A program made the position numbers and the translations under genes. Shown here in pieces: positions 52,651-64,000 of a DNA stretch of 64,000 bases (position 1 is the stretch's first letter; the number at the start of each line of letters is the position of its first letter). The notes under the pieces are model-generated. The model searched no databases and was not told the DNA's origin. It saw nothing but the letters and a program-made list of their open reading frames with translations. The stretch spans positions 662,147 through 726,146 of the forward strand of contig VZRS01009566.1 in assembly GCA_013398055.1 (NCBI GenBank). Direction: 5' to 3'. The stretch is from Ifrita kowaldi (taxonomy: Eukaryota; Chordata; Aves; Passeriformes; Cinclosomatidae).

Positions 52651-54488
52651 CAACTTTCTGCCTTCAGCAGTGGTGCTCTAGATACTCCTCCAGTAGAGAA
52701 AACATTTTGGAGAAACTGAAGTGTTAAGTTCCACAGCTTGTAGGCATTCCTATATGCAGGTACACAGCAGCCACAGCAGGAGGCGCAGCTGGGCACACAG
52801 CTGGAAGTTGCTTGTGATAACCATCTGCCCAACGCAGGCGTCTCGCACATGGATCTGCCTCTGCGATAAGATGTGTGCTCAGCATAGATGTGAGAGCCTC
52901 AGCACTCTGGTGGCAGCCAAGGGGAAGCAAGTCTCCTGGGACAGAAGGAACCACCATGTAATCTGTGATGACTAATTGTGGTCTGCAGCCTACCCTCCTG
53001 CCTGGTCCAAAAGAGAAGGTGAAAGGCGCAAGCTGTGGACTCTGAGGACTGCTTTGGTAAAACGACTTCTCCTAAACCACTGCATTTCTAAAAGGAAGTT
53101 TTGCATCTCTTTTAAATAAGCAACCTACCAGAAGATGCTGTCCTCCCTGAACGTAATTAAAATTTGATCTTCTCCACTGAGTCCACGTGTACTTTGTGAC
53201 TCCAGCTTGCCAAAGATGTTTTGGCACCTCACAGGCACTAGCTCCCTGAAGATGTGCAGGGAACACTTCATTTCATGTCATTGCTTCAACATAACATCAT
53301 CAATCTGACCAGACAGCCAAATCTGGTAACATCTGTGACCAGCTGCACCTGCCATTTGTTATTTATCAAAGTGTGCATGTGTGTGTGTAGGTCCTTGCAG
53401 AATTTACTGGGGCACCCAGTGGTGAAATTGGAAATGGGTATAAGATGATGATCCTGGTCTACTTAAACAAATCAAAACTACTGACACTCCAGACTGATTA
53501 GCAATTGTTTTCATTGACACTAGCAATAACAACTCACTAAACATGCAAAGAAAGTACAATACAAAGTATTAGCCCAAAGAAGTAATTAAATCCTTATCAC
53601 ATGCTCCTATGTCAAGGATTCCCTGGTCAGTAATACAACTTTTCCTATTCTGCATGGTCACAAAACACACATCACGGTAGATATGCAAAGAGACTCCTCT
53701 TTCCTCATTTCATCTATTTTTCAAAAAAATATTCTCCACTCTTAATTTTGGCAGTATGTCCTTACTAATCCCTATATGCTATTGTCTTCCATTAATCACC
53801 TGTAAGTATCTGCACAGATGCAGTTGCTAGTAGACTGACATATTTGTTATTGAATCTTTCTGTTCACCAGCAACATGAAACAATCATTGCCACTATAAAG
53901 TAAAAGCAATGATTTTATATTTTCAAACTGAAAAGGCTTAAAATTAAATTTAAAATATTGACTGTCTTCTTTCCACTGTGTCTATTCCGTAGCATTGGTA
54001 AGTGTTTATTTCCTGTGCAGATAATTGTGCTAGTATACCCTTCTCAGATGGGCAACAATGATAAACTGTTTAACAAGCAAGAAGACAAGTAACTACCAGA
54101 TAGGTGTCTTGGGCTTCCAACAAAATTTCTTTTCTCTTCAAACAAGTGGGGAAAAAGACAAAGAAAGATGAACTGGAATAACATTCAGTTCAGTACCTGC
54201 CTTTCAGTATCTTCACAGCAAGCATTAAACATATTCACTCAGTAAGAGTCTGTTTGATACCCAGAAAGGTCAGCACATGTCCCACCTTCCCCTTCACAGC
54301 CTTCACGAATGCAGTCCTCAGCAGGCACACACACAAATAATGTCAAGAAAATGCTGATACAGCACGCTTGCCATATGAACCCCAAGTACACTAGATTGTT
54401 TTTTAACTGGTTTTTCTGGGTTACCACAAACATAGTAAAAGATGACCATCTGTTTAAAATGCCGCCCTCATACTACAAATCTCATATT

Positions 54489-54495
<7 letters not shown>

Positions 54496-54520
<25 letters not shown>
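54496..54520. repeat. (CA)n microsatellite
   Basis: An uninterrupted AC dinucleotide run of 25 bases is preceded by a short TA run. It is likely to vary in length between individuals. A chance open frame crossing it gains a Thr-His run. Confidence 0.97.
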
Positions 54521-55736
54521 TATGATCCCACACACAAAGGAATGCATGTATTTAAATTCAGTATCAAAAGAAATTGTGGGTACTGTCTCTGAGCAACCAA
54601 ACGCCACACAGGAAGGCCACCATAGTAATATGCAATCCAGTGTTTCATTTACAACCTGCAGATGCAAAGACATTCTTCACAACTCATTCATTCATTCACT
54701 GAAAGAGAAGCCAGTGATCAGAGTAATAAGGACTGATGTTCTGCATAAATTTAGTGCATGTGCTAAGCAATACATAGCAAAATTTCCCTCTAAGCCAGTA
54801 CGACAACACAGGCTTACACACACTGTGTAATTTCAGATATCTCCCTTTAGGTATTATCAACTCTGGGACGCTATCTCATTGTTGCTAATGGCAAATTATG
54901 ACTTTAAAAACACTTCTACTTCCTTAAAGGTAGGTACAGAGCATAATTATCACACTATCTTAGAACACAGTTGCAAAACTTTACACTAAGGCCAGACTGT
55001 AATTCAGATAAGAGTATGCCAAGCTGTACCTGGCATTGCTTGCAGAATTTCAGAACAGAAGCCCAGAAGCCATAAATTGAAACATGGGCTCCTCATGTCT
55101 TCTTAGGGCAGCTAAGTTTGAGTAAAATTGAAAGGTTCAGAAAATACAGCATAAATGCACTAGGTGCTATCCTACAGACCAGGTAAAACCTATCACTGAA
55201 GTTTAGCTGCATTATTATAGGTGACTAGCAAGTAAAAGAAATGGTAGCCTGAGGAGCAGTGCACAGCAGACCCATAAATACTGCATTTTAGTTCCAGCTG
55301 TGCTGTACAAAACCATAAATATTGTTCAGAAGAGGATATTCACCTGGTGAATGGACGAGTGATTCCTCTGGAAACCAAAGGAACAGGACGCATGGAAGTG
55401 GTGCCCAAACTAATAAGACCCTTGGAAGGGTTGAGAAAACTTGATTCCTATCAATGAAGTACTTCTAGAACTTAGGGTAAGTTGCCAAACTATTCCTGCT
55501 GGGCCAACACACCTACAGTCTTGCTGAACAGTGTATGCTACTATCCTCACGCTCAGTGTAACATGCAGTACGATCTGAAAACCAAAGGTGAAAAATCCTT
55601 TTGATGAAAAGCTGAAAAACTACCTCAGTTCTCAAATGTGCTGCAAGATACATAGAATTTTTAAGTTGTTGTCACTCTAAAAGCCTATGACACGTGTTTT
55701 GAGCAAAATATATTTTGAAAACCTATGCTAACTTTC

Positions 55737-55758
55737 CTCTATGCAACCTCTATGCAAC
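55737..55758. repeat. 11-base tandem duplication
   Basis: Two perfect copies of CTCTATGCAAC stand in a row. Confidence 0.9.
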
Positions 55759-58239
55759 TCCAAATAGTTGCACGTATATGTATATATATGTACACATCTA
55801 TGTTACAGTGAACTCAAAAGAGATCAAAATCCCTCTTTAACTATCCAACTTCCATAATAAATAGAACACTCATTCAAATAATTATCCAGGGAGAATCTGG
55901 GGATTGTGGAAAAAGAGAGGAAAAAACCTGTTGCATTTTGAAGCACCTTTAAATTCTGCCTCATTTAACAGATCATCCAATTGAGTGGAAATACTCTGAT
56001 CTACAAGTTTTATTTGCTTCTGCAAACTGTTTAAATACCCATCTGTCTCTAAAATAGAACACTACTCTGGAGTTACTTTCAACATAAGTACACAATCAAA
56101 ATACATGTAAAGTAGCACAGAAAGAAGTTCTTGTGTAAAACATACACAAAAATTCCTTAATACTTTGCCTCTTATGATTTTGATTTGATATTGAAATATT
56201 CAATCAATTAAATGACACATACAAAATGCAAGTATCCCCTCAGTAACATACAAATGTAAACCTGACTCAGATAAAGCCTGATCTGCAGAGACATCACATA
56301 GAAACAGCTGAAGTTCTAGGCTGATATGTGTAACATGCAAGCATGGCAAACAGGACTGTGCTTAAAAGCAGGTTGAGTCCATCCATGTAGGCCTTTCACA
56401 CATACCTCTTGTTGGCTCTCATGACACTGAGGGCCTGCAGTACCAGGCCATGAATACTGTGGAAGAAAACGAAGAAGTACAGAGATTCTACCAAGCAGAA
56501 GCACTGAAGGTCTGCCATGAGATGACTTCAGCCCTTTTGAAAAAGAGCTCTTTAAGATAATAGGTCTCAGAATTGCTAGAGAGAAGTAGAACCATTCCAG
56601 GTGTAAAAAAACCCTTTGCTTCTTAGAAAAAAAAAAATTATGCATGGGCATGAACCCAAGCAAATCCACATGACATTAAAGCAATACAAATAAGACTACT
56701 GACTAAAAGTAAAAGCTACAGAGGAATTAATCTCTCTCCACTGTGAATGCTGCAGTTGGGGAGATGTGCACAGAGTCACAACAAGCAATGTGAGTCAGTA
56801 AACACACTCTTACCCATACTCCATGGTGTCTCTGGACAGCAGACCACTATTTGGACCAAAGGAAGAATAAAAATTCCTGAACAACTTGAAAGCACTGAAC
56901 CCAAGCCAAGAAGTACCAGGAAAGCTCTGGGTTCACCATTAAGACAGCAGAGTCAGGAGGCTGCTTGGTCAGCTTGGCTCTGGAGCAAAGTGAGCTTGCA
57001 TGGTGCCACGACAGTGTGAGCACATCTGGATGACTTGCCATTAAGCATAGGCTGTTAGCTCATTCTCTGAAGAACTACTGCAAACAGGGTGATTATATTT
57101 TAAATAGGATTAAAAACATATGCACTCTATCCTATCAAAACCCATTGCATAACTCCAGCTTTCACTGTGGTTGTAGCAGGAAGTTCTGATTTTACCATTC
57201 AAACCCAATGAGACCCTCCCAGGAAGATAATGTTGCAAATGAGCAACAGACAGGAAAACCACTGGGAATTTTCTTTAACTCAAGTACTATAAAATGAAGT
57301 TTAATTTAAGGAAAAGTAAATATTTTCAATATTTCCAGAGGCAAAATCCAAGTGTTGCTCTGTGCCCTTCTCAATTCATCAATAGCGTAATTAATTCTGA
57401 ATAGAGCAAAAAGTCTACCAAAAGACACTGAAGTTTAAGGCAATATATGCATTATTTTTTGTACCTTCACTGAGATGGAATTTTTAAGTGCACAACTCTT
57501 CTTTTATGAGAGTTTAAAAGTGTAATCAGGATATGTACAGGCCTTATTGTGTTAAAGGAAAAAAAATTTGCCTTGCAGTCCTCTTGCTATCACAATGTAT
57601 CCATTAGCAATTGCTGATTTTAGCTTTTAACAGTGACTGTAGCCGTATCAATTCATGACGCTGACCTCTGTTTTTCTGAATGAATTAAGAGGAAGAGAAA
57701 AACGTGGCTTCCACTAAGCTTCCATTCCAGCACAGGAAATCCTGTGTGGTTAGATACAGTATGTGTCGTGCTCAGAGATTTCATTCTACTCCCCTTTAAA
57801 AAGCCAACACGAGCAGCATGTCACAGGAAATTCTTCCTTATTTTCAGTAGTTCTTAGGACAAGGCTTCTTTGGAAACAAGGTCAGCATGAATAGAGCATT
57901 GCTTCCTTATCGCTGCTAAGCAGCTGCGTTGAGGATGCGAGACACAACACTGCACCCTGTCCCTGAATACCTCTTTTCATAAACTTTAAGCATATGCAGC
58001 TCAAGCAGTTATAAGTTCCCTTGTGCTTTTTCATTTTGAGATTTTTATATCACACACTTTCAAAAAAAATTTTTTTTTAAATGTACTGAACAACTGTAGG
58101 GTTAAACTCCACCTTAAAAAAAATATCAAACTTCAACTACTTTCAAACAGACAGCCCCACACAGCAAGGCTGACAAAATTAAAGCACAGAGTTTTGGCTG
58201 ACTCTTCAGGAAGTGTGGGGGCCCAGTTCCAGCTCCCTC

Positions 58240-58281
58240 TGCAATGTACCACTTTCAAGGTGCAATGTACTGCTTTCAAGG
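58240..58281. repeat. 21-base tandem duplication
   Basis: Two copies of a unit beginning TGCAATGTAC and ending CTTTCAAGG differ at two adjacent positions (CA versus TG). Confidence 0.95.
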
Positions 58282-61200
58282 CATTATTTTAAGTCTTTTA
58301 CTCTGCAACTCTTCAATTTTATATAAAGCTCCAGCTGTAATTAATCATTTAACTTAATAAGCAATTTATGCATGAATTATACACTTAAAGAGTCAAAGCA
58401 TATTCCATTTTTTCCTGATATAAACCACTTACAAAACATGCAAGCAGTTTCCCCCTCCCCACACCCCGTGCCAGTGAAACTACTGTCAAATACACTGATG
58501 AATAAGGTGTTGCTAATTTCCCTCAAGAGAATGCCTTGAAAGGTTTGCATTGATAACAACAGCAGTACACAAAATATTTGCATTTATTTTTTGCATATTT
58601 TTGAAAGGAAGTCAAGGGATGGAGGGAAAGAAGCTTTAAAAGTAGCAGCAGTTTGTCTAACTGGTGGTAACCAATAGCAGACACTCCAAAAACACAGGAA
58701 GAGGTTAAGACACTTAACCCCTCTGTGGCCAGAGAGACACAGAGTGGGCAAGGTCCATCCACCACAGAAAGACAAACATACCAATTCAATGCTCTTGGCA
58801 GAGGAGATGCAGAGGGAGCACACTTGCTCTCACGCTGCAGACTCTTTGATTAAGAATTTAGGTGGAAGAGCTCAGAGGCGAGACTGCCAGCATTCCTCAG
58901 GCAAAAGGGTAGCAACAGCCACCTTGGAGACACAGGATGCAAAAGGAGAGAACGTAAAAGAAGTGAAGCATCAAAGACCAGTGAAAAATGGTCCTAGCAG
59001 TTAAAATAAATTGTATGCTGAGGCATACAGTGATACGCAGTACCCCCGCTGCACCGATTTCAATCCCATCTGAGCTGAGCAACTCTGCAAGTATTTTCCA
59101 GAAGAGATACCTAAACAAAAAATATAAACCTGCTACCTACAGTTTTGTCTTCCTAGTTTTCTAGCTGCAGAGCTCCCAAGTGTCCTCACACTGAAAGCTC
59201 TCATGTAGCAACAGCCCCAAGCTGATGAAGTCTAGGATCTTGTATGCTCCTGGCTACGCTGGAATGCTAAAACATCCCTCAGGCTTGTAGAAAGCATGAA
59301 AATGGTCTGCGTGATTGCAGTTACCGGGGGTAGAATCTCTCCTTTCTGTCTGAAGAAAAGCCATAATGCAGGATAGGTTATTGGAAATTGGTGTCTTGAA
59401 GGAAATGGCAATGGTAATAACCAGCAGATAGAACACTTGCCAGACATCTTAATTCTGTTGTAAAACTTGGTACCTCTCTAAAGGTCATGCAGGTGCTTTC
59501 AGCTATATCATCACGTAAGGTAAAAAATCCTATACTGTTCTGGGGTTCACGAAGATCTAGAAGCAATTTTACAATCTACAAAATAGTTACAGTAGAGTCT
59601 GCTATGTGTGGAATTGTAAACTTAATTTTACAAGCATCTTCTAAAAGAAATGGCATCAGATAAGAAAGTAACATTTTAAACCACCAGGATAGTAGGGAAG
59701 TACAAACCGAGTGTTTTTGGGCATTTAAGTAGGTAATTGGTATAATATTCCTATGACACTGGGACAATGCAAATGTGTTTAATTTTGCAGTGCAAACATT
59801 GGCTTTTTCCTGAGGTGCAGAGTAGTAATTCCTCACAAAGGAGGAAGAGTTTTCTTCAAGCATCCAAACCTCAAGCCTCTACATTTTTTTTTCAAGACAC
59901 TGCCATTACCGTAAACCTCAAAATAATTAATGCTGCCAATACAATTTATTTAATACCTTAACACCAGTGGGATAACTAATAGGATAGATTTTCCTTTAAT
60001 TGCAATGTAAGGCTAAAAAGAAAACACCACCCCCCAAAACCACACCTGACCCCTTAAATCTTTTAACAGTTTATTGGGATTTGCTGTTCCATTTAACTTA
60101 CAGCTGCATTGGAAACCAAAGAAGGGACAACCAGTTCAGATGCACCAGTAACTACTCCCTCAGCAGAGCATACTGCAGTCCAAGATTTTTCTTTTACATT
60201 TATTCTTAGAAATCTGACTCTGTGTGCAAAGCCAGAAAACAACATCTTGAAATGAAACATGGCAAGTACTTGTGTTGCTGCACCTCATGGACCTGTCTTC
60301 AAGATCTTCTGCTTGACTCCACTGCATTTGACAGGGCAAGACCTTGATTTCTTTCTGGATGTGAAGTTAGGCTGAAGCTGAAAAGGGAGGTTGAAGTGCT
60401 GTTTCTGTTCTGCCAGCGACTATGGAAAATCCAAAACAGTTCTTAGCATTACTCAAACTAGTCATTAATTCAACCTGACCAGTTCACTGACAGGTTGCTT
60501 GTCCATAGCTGGTAGGGTCCCAGAACCAATCACAGTCAGAAAAGCCCTTCTGCATATCATGTAAGGTGGCAAGAGGTGCCAGGACTGGCACAGAGGCTGC
60601 TGAAGCAGCTATGGCTGGTTCCACCTTGCATTGGAGGGCCAGGCTATGGGATCACATCACCTGAGTGTCATCTCCACCACTCCCTCCTCCCATTCCTCAG
60701 AGCTCTGCAGTCCATGGGGTGCAGAGGCCAACTGTTTTTGCACAAGGCTTTCAATTTGTGGAATCTGTACTGCTTGGCTCTAGCACATTTATTGCTTGTT
60801 CTACCAAGCACCTGATACATCAGAAGGAAGAGGGAAAAGCTTCTGCCTGAAAAATACACAGCATAACCTACACTGACATAATAATAAACACAAACTAGCT
60901 ATGAGAAAGGAAACCACAGACCTAGAAACTGCCCCTCAAACAGGACATGGCTTCCAGGAAACCGCTATTGAGAAATTCTAATAATTTACATCATGTTTGT
61001 TTAAGGACTTATTTGCATGTAGTATACTGTAAGGCAGAAATGGGAAAACAATACCAGAGCAGAGACCAAACAAGGCAGCAGAAAGCATGATCACAGAAAC
61101 AAGGACACATGACTGAAGTCATTAAGAAGCACTAGTTACTCAAGTGACTCAGCTTTAGGTCAATGTCAAATTCCTTTCAGTTCCTGCAAAATCTGAAAAT

Positions 61201-62034
61201 CATCAATATTCATCACATTCGTGGCAAAAAGTCTCATTCTTTAGATTCCCTTGTTAACAGAATAATCAAGCCAGAAGGAAGTTGGAAGTTTCTTTCTGGG
61301 ACAGTCAAATCCATCCCTCTGCAAGTGATTTTCATTTTATGGGAAAAATATTCCTTTTTTTCAGTTCCATCTTTGGCACAGAAGTATTTAATTCTCGTGA
61401 CTGCAAATTTAAGTACATTACCAGCTTCCCTACCTCTCACAAGTAGAAATCCACTCTTCTGTAACTTATACTAAGACATTTCATGTAGCAACAGACTGAC
61501 AGGCCAGATGAAGAAACTAAACAAACAAACGAACATTCACATACTCAGACAGCTATGAAATTCCAACAGCAAAAGGCAACTCAGAAATTACTGAGGGCCT
61601 TAGTGGGCTAAAAAATCCCACTATAGCACAGGAGGCTAGCCAATGGACAGCAGTGGTGAAATAAGAGGGGTGGCAAATGCACCCCAAATCCCCATACTAT
61701 AATAATTATAGTACGATTTCTAAATTGTGCTTTGTTACTACTTTGCACTTTTTAATGGGGTGAATCATTCAGCTGGTCTCCACAGAAGCGCTGTATTTCC
61801 CATCCAGGAATAAGCATCCATTTCATCACTGTGGTCACCTGAATTTTAAAGGTTCCTTCACCACTGGTAAAAGGATCTATCAGAGGCCACAAAGGATCCC
61901 ATACAACAGGAATCAGCTTTATTGCTTTTCATTGTTCTTTCAGGCAAGAACTGTTTTAATCTCACCAAAACTTTCTGCAGTTTGTCAACAAACAGGGAGG
62001 TCATTTGTACAGAGGCTTTCACCCCACCATGAAA

Positions 62035-62061
62035 GGAAGAAAAGGAAGAAAAGGAAGAAAA
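62035..62061. repeat. 9-base tandem repeat, three units
   Basis: Three perfect copies of GGAAGAAAA stand in a row. On the minus strand they translate as repeated Phe-Ser-Ser, which explains the low-complexity stretch in a chance open frame there. Confidence 0.93.
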
Positions 62062-62589
62062 TGGTACTTGGAAAATGGTAGGAAAATGGAAAAAGCAGTT
62101 CTGTTTAAAGACAAATGAAACAAAAAGCACATTCACATCAATAAGAAACACTTGGAAGATTTATTTACTACCTCCAAAACTATTCATTTTGATAGCATGA
62201 AAAGCAAGACATTTGGTACTTGGTTAACCAAGCTACCCAATGCAAAGAGACAACTGTCCAAGCTCCTTCAATGTATGTAAGGACACTAACATTTGAGGAT
62301 TAAACACGGAAATGTGGCAATTAAGGCCTTCGATGTTTTTCACAGTGTACAGTCAAAGACGTTTTCTTCTAATGGAGTCCCAAAACAGAAACATGCCTAC
62401 TTTAGCAAGCTCACATTTACTGCTGTCAGTATCAGACTTCCCAGTACAACCATCATCCAAATAATCAATGAAAATAGTTTGCAAAATGTGATATTAGCAG
62501 TTACTCAACCAAGGAAAGATCTCTAAGTTTAGGAATAAGAGTAGCATTTTTCAGCATGGAAACTGGTTTGTCAACAACCATTCTTCTCC

Positions 62590-62772
62590 CGCACAAAACC
62601 TCCGACAATGCCAGCTCACAGCAACACTAGCTTCATTTACTGGCGGGAAAAAGGCGTCCCTTTGTACCATCAGTTTTGTGCCCTTTCAATAGCAGCTCCG
62701 GCGGTAGATTGGTGTGGACAATCGCAGTGACCATCTGTGACTACGAGACAGTTTGATAGCTGCAAGACTAAC
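62590..62772. promoter_or_regulatory. Small CpG-enriched patch with E2F-like site
   Basis: Nine CpGs occur in about 180 bases within otherwise CpG-poor sequence. TGGCGGGAAA at 62641-62650 resembles an E2F site, and CTCCGGCGG follows at about 62696. No open frame or clear initiator accompanies it. It is a compositional candidate for an enhancer or minor promoter, nothing firmer. Confidence 0.18.
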
Positions 62773-63877
62773 GTAGGTTCAGCATCACCACATCTTGCCC
62801 TGCTGAGTCTTTCATGCAGCTTTGAAAAACTTAATGAAAATGGATACATTCAAAGCTGAATAAAAAGAGGTCTCAACAGGCTTGACCCTAAACCTAAACA
62901 ATGAAACTGTAATGCCAGCACCATTGTATCAACACGACAGATGTAGGTCGTGCTAGCTTTCATCCATAGCTGTGACTGATAGCTTGCAATTTGCTGACAA
63001 GACATCTAGTTTCCATTTTCATTTGGTTTGTAGGCACAAATTTCAAGGGTTCAATTAAGATGGAAGATGCACCTCATTTTTTTCTTTGTTTTTGGTTGTT
63101 CACAGAAAAAATTCTTGCAAAGACTTTAGTCACTAACCTAGGACATTCTTGTACTAAATCCACCCTACAGAATTTATTCTAAAATTACTCAGTGCAAGAC
63201 TGGTTTAAAAAGTTTAGAGAGGAATATTACTGCTTAACCAAAAAAGTTAATTCACAAAGACCCTTAGTACCAGTGCAGTATACAGCTTTAATAGGTATAT
63301 ACTAGTATTTTCCTAGTTGATTTAATTATGTAATCTAAGTTGTATGAAATTTTGTTAATAAGCTCCAGAAATCCTTCCATCGTAAGTACACACTCACTGC
63401 TGGTACAACCATGTCCTATTTGGATCAAGGTGCGAAATTGATTTATATTGGAGCTAGGGAAAAACAAGCAAACAAACAAAACCTCCTAATCTGCACAGGT
63501 TACTCAAAGAGCAGTCACAGGAAATTTTATAAACAACACATTCTTCTCTCTTCCTCCTGGACAGTGCAGTTTCAGAAATTACCCAACAGCAGCTGGGACA
63601 GCTCATGTTAGAACTGCCCTGGTATGTCAAAATGTATCCAGAAGAGCAGCACAGAAAGCCCTGACAGCAACCAATTCCTGATTATCCTGAATATGCCACC
63701 TCCTTTCTCTGTATCACCTTCTGTGTCTGAGTGGGTGAGCAGGTGAAAAGTTGGCAGACCATAAATCAGTGGATGCAGAAGAGCATCAGGAAAGCTTCCT
63801 GGAGCTTTCTCCTGTAGACAGATGAAACAGTGCAATTTTGCACAAAACTTTGTCCAGGCTGAAGGCACAAAATGTCC

Positions 63878-64000
63878 CAATGGACATCAGTGACATGTAA
63901 TGTCCCTCAGGGGTCCATACTGGGACCAGTGTTACTTAACATCTTCATTAATGACAGAGACAAAAGGATCAAGTGTGCCCTCAGCATATTTGCAGATGAC
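63878..64000 (+). mobile_element. CR1 LINE fragment: reverse transcriptase coding region, cut by window edge
   Basis: A frame open from 63872 to the last base reads QWTSVTCNVPQGSILGP, then VLLNIFINDRDKRIK and CALSIFADD. This is the reverse-transcriptase core of CR1 retrotransposons, which I recall as VPQGSVLGPVLFNIFINDLDEGIECTLSKFADD. The PQGS-LGP block and the FADD catalytic motif (the YADD equivalent) are both intact. The element is in plus orientation, opposite to SRGAP1, and continues past the window. Its 5' part is missing or unrecognisable, as is usual for CR1 copies, and substitutions in the spacer suggest an old insertion. It is not expected to be active. Confidence 0.88.

Larger units (their letters stand above)
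49796..63877 (-). other. Presumed SRGAP1 intron 1, distal part
   Basis: There is no supported gene here. The stretch contains a reverse-oriented CR1 fragment at 52531-52650, a CA microsatellite at 54496-54520, a 21-base tandem duplication at 58240-58281, a 9-base triplet repeat at 62035-62061 and a small CpG-enriched patch at 62590-62772. I looked for SRGAP1 exon 1 (MSTPSRFKKDKEIIAEY) on the minus strand and did not find it, so the first exon should lie further right. Confidence 0.65.

Noticed and set aside
54309..54830. Plus-strand open frame of 173 codons with a Thr-His run
   Set aside because: The Thr-His run is the translated CA microsatellite at 54496-54520. Nothing else in the frame resembles a protein.
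15546..64000. Search for SRGAP1 exon 1 and its promoter
   Set aside because: No frame encoding a start followed by RFKKDKEIIAEY and ending in a donor was seen. The CpG patches are too small and lack that coding sequence.

Overview
This is a stretch of vertebrate nuclear DNA, most likely from a bird. The lineage call rests on CR1-type LINE fragments being the only interspersed repeats I can recognise (42105-42317, 49590-49795, 52531-52650, 63878-64000), the low overall repeat load and the generally CpG-poor sequence. No mammalian SINE or LINE-1 is evident. A crocodilian or turtle source cannot be excluded. There is no bacterial or viral gene organisation.

The one gene I can identify is SRGAP1 (SLIT-ROBO Rho GTPase-activating protein 1), read on the minus strand. 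Three consecutive internal coding exons are present: exon 2 at 15350-15545, exon 3 at 12747-12909 and exon 4 at 4447-4509. Each has consensus AG/GT borders and their phases join correctly (phase 2 between exons 2 and 3, phase 0 between exons 3 and 4). Together they encode about 140 residues of the N-terminal F-BAR membrane-bending domain. Exon 1, with the start codon, must lie beyond base 64000 if the whole right part is intron 1. Exon 5 onward lies before base 1. I looked for both and did not find them.

Layout: 1-4446 is part of intron 4; 4510-12746 is intron 3 (about 8.2 kb); 12910-15349 is intron 2 (about 2.4 kb); 15546-64000 is at least 48 kb of presumed intron 1. The long intron holds simple repeats, small tandem duplications, decayed CR1 copies, two small CpG-enriched patches (46258-47100 and 62590-62772) and a GC-rich segment next to a perfect CRE octamer (19384-19391). 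No second protein-coding gene could be supported there. Most open frames in the window are short chance frames.

The most interesting observations are a 36-base candidate cassette exon inside intron 2 (15148-15183), which is in frame, stop-free and phase-compatible with the exons on both sides, and a plus-strand segment at 48147-48325 bracketed by strong splice sites, which could be an exon of an antisense or nested transcript. Both need RNA evidence.
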